From assembly GCA_011042595.1 (NCBI GenBank), contig DQWO01000101.1:1-6868 (forward strand): a stretch of DNA of 6,868 nucleotides. The letters run 5' to 3'. Shown here piece after piece: positions 6,547 to 6,868 of the stretch; positions within the stretch are counted from its first letter, which is position 1; every line of letters begins with the position of its first letter. Source of the stretch: Pseudomonadota bacterium. GTDB lineage: Bacteria; Desulfobacterota; Anaeroferrophillalia; Anaeroferrophillales; Anaeroferrophillaceae. Under the pieces are notes generated by a model that had not been told where the DNA came from, did no database searches, and saw nothing but the letters and a program-made list of their open reading frames with translations. The position numbers and the translations under genes are program-made.

Positions 6547-6580
6547 GTTAAAACTAAATTCCATGGAAGTTTTAACTTCC
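6547..6580. repeat. Three interlocked palindromes
   Basis: GTTAAAACT (6547-6555) is the exact reverse complement of AGTTTTAAC (6568-6576). Between them lies the perfect palindrome TTCCATGGAA (6559-6568). GGAAGTT (6565-6571) is the exact complement of AACTTCC (6574-6580). The stems share bases and so exclude each other if folded as RNA. They may alternatively be overlapping protein-binding sites upstream of the receiver-HDOD promoter. Confidence 0.6.
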
Positions 6581-6618
6581 TATGATTATTGGTGAAAATC
6601 AGGTTATCTCCACTGAAT

Positions 6619-6654
6619 TTGCCAAACTCGCCCTTTCGGGCTCAAACATGGCAA
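6619..6654. repeat. Nested stem with GNRA-type tetraloop (minus strand)
   Basis: The outer arms TTGCCA (6619-6624) and TGGCAA (6649-6654) are perfectly complementary. Inside, GCCC (6630-6633) and GGGC (6638-6641) form a stem whose loop reads GAAA on the minus strand, a stable GNRA tetraloop. This favours an RNA structure read on the minus strand, but no promoter or terminator of its own is evident. Confidence 0.4.
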
Positions 6655-6727
6655 CTTTTACGCTTCAATCGCCGGGAAAAGCTATGGGCTACCCTCACGA
6701 TGTCGATAGAATTTATCGGACTGTCTT

Positions 6728-6765
6728 AAAAATAAAAAACCCCAAAATCCTTTTAGGACTTGGGG
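6728..6765 (-). terminator. Intrinsic terminator downstream of the tRNA gene
   Basis: On the minus strand a stem of CCCCAA with TTGGGG, continued after a small internal loop by TCCT with AGGA, spans 6765-6740 and is followed directly by TTTTTTATTTTT (6739-6728). This is a classical rho-independent terminator, 35 bp after the tRNA CCA end. A further small hairpin (CCGGA/TCCGG, 6778-6791) lies between the two. Confidence 0.85.
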
Positions 6766-6800
6766 CTTGAAAACTGACCGGATTTCTCCGGATTGTCGCT

Positions 6801-6868
6801 TGGTGGCGGTGCAGGGACTTGAACCCCGGACACTACGGATATGAGCCGTATGCTCTAACCACCTGAGC
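6801..6868 (-). tRNA. tRNA-Met (anticodon CAT), 5' end outside window
   Basis: The minus strand shows, in order, the D arm (GCTC...GAGC), the anticodon arm (TACGG, loop CTCATAT, CCGTA), a 5-nt variable loop, the T arm (CGGGG, loop TTCAAGT, CCCTG), the acceptor 3' strand CACCGCC, discriminator A and an encoded CCA end at 6801-6803. The anticodon CAT is at 6843-6841. 68 of an expected 77 nt are visible; the missing nine would be the acceptor 5' strand (expected GGCGGTG) and two linker bases. Elongator tRNA-Met is the likely identity. A tRNA-Ile2 whose C34 is modified to lysidine also carries CAT and cannot be fully excluded. The initiator is unlikely because the GGG/CCC anticodon-stem pairs are absent. 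Confidence 0.93.

Larger units (their letters stand above)
6508..6727. other. Non-coding region between receiver-HDOD promoter and tRNA terminator
   Basis: No supportable gene is seen. The stretch is rich in inverted repeats: the interlocked palindromes at 6547-6580, the nested stem at 6619-6654 and a perfect hairpin CGATA/TATCG at 6704-6718 with loop GAATT. The only reading frame of note (plus strand, from 6582) has no ribosome binding site and runs through the tRNA terminator. A structured RNA read from the minus strand, or a decayed mobile element, would fit but is not shown. Confidence 0.5.

Noticed and set aside
6640..6720. c-di-GMP (GEMM) riboswitch, suggested by ACGC, GCCGGG and CTACC pieces on the plus strand
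   Set aside because: The pieces are in the wrong order and spacing for the GEMM consensus, and no plus-strand gene follows.
6582..6770. 62-codon plus-strand open frame
   Set aside because: There is no ribosome binding site, it overlaps the minus-strand tRNA terminator, and its product resembles nothing I recognise.

Overview
The window has moderate GC and looks like chromosomal DNA from an anaerobic, motile Gram-negative bacterium, most plausibly a Desulfobacterota (former Deltaproteobacteria) member. This is inferred from the gene mix: a dicluster ferredoxin-type protein of a style common in that group, a receiver-HDOD regulator, and a GAF-SpoIIE phosphatase. No rRNA or other definitive phylogenetic marker is present. 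There is no CRISPR array and no intact insertion sequence.

Layout from left to right. Positions 1-330 (+) hold the C-terminal end of an iron-sulfur protein with two 4Fe-4S clusters. It converges, with an 11-bp gap, on a two-gene minus-strand unit: a family 5 solute-binding lipoprotein (1247-2806) followed, with a 16-bp overlap, by a DppB/OppB-type permease (342-1262). No second permease and no ATPases follow, so the transporter is incomplete at this locus. A perfect 17-bp inverted repeat (2834-2871) lies just upstream of the binding-protein gene. Next comes a minus-strand GAF/SpoIIE-type (RsbU-like) serine phosphatase (3002-4717). A 351-bp intergenic region (4718-5068) follows, containing a long imperfect inverted repeat that encloses three hairpins (4836-4970). 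Then comes a minus-strand receiver-HDOD protein (5069-6391), preceded by a near-consensus flagellar sigma-28 promoter (6481-6507). The rest of the right side (6508-6727) is non-coding and rich in inverted repeats. It ends in a minus-strand intrinsic terminator (6728-6765) serving a tRNA with anticodon CAT (6801 to the window edge).

How the parts may work together: the two signalling genes are separate transcription units on the same strand. The receiver-HDOD protein has Glu where receivers normally carry the phosphorylated Asp, and its promoter looks flagellar. This suggests a constitutive or phosphorylation-independent output linked to motility. The phosphatase has all its metal-binding Asp motifs and probably drives a partner-switching cascade whose anti-sigma and antagonist partners are not in this window. 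The most interesting unexplained pieces are the cloverleaf-like intergenic element, the sigma-28 site in front of a Glu-receiver HDOD gene, and the interlocked palindromes at 6547-6580.
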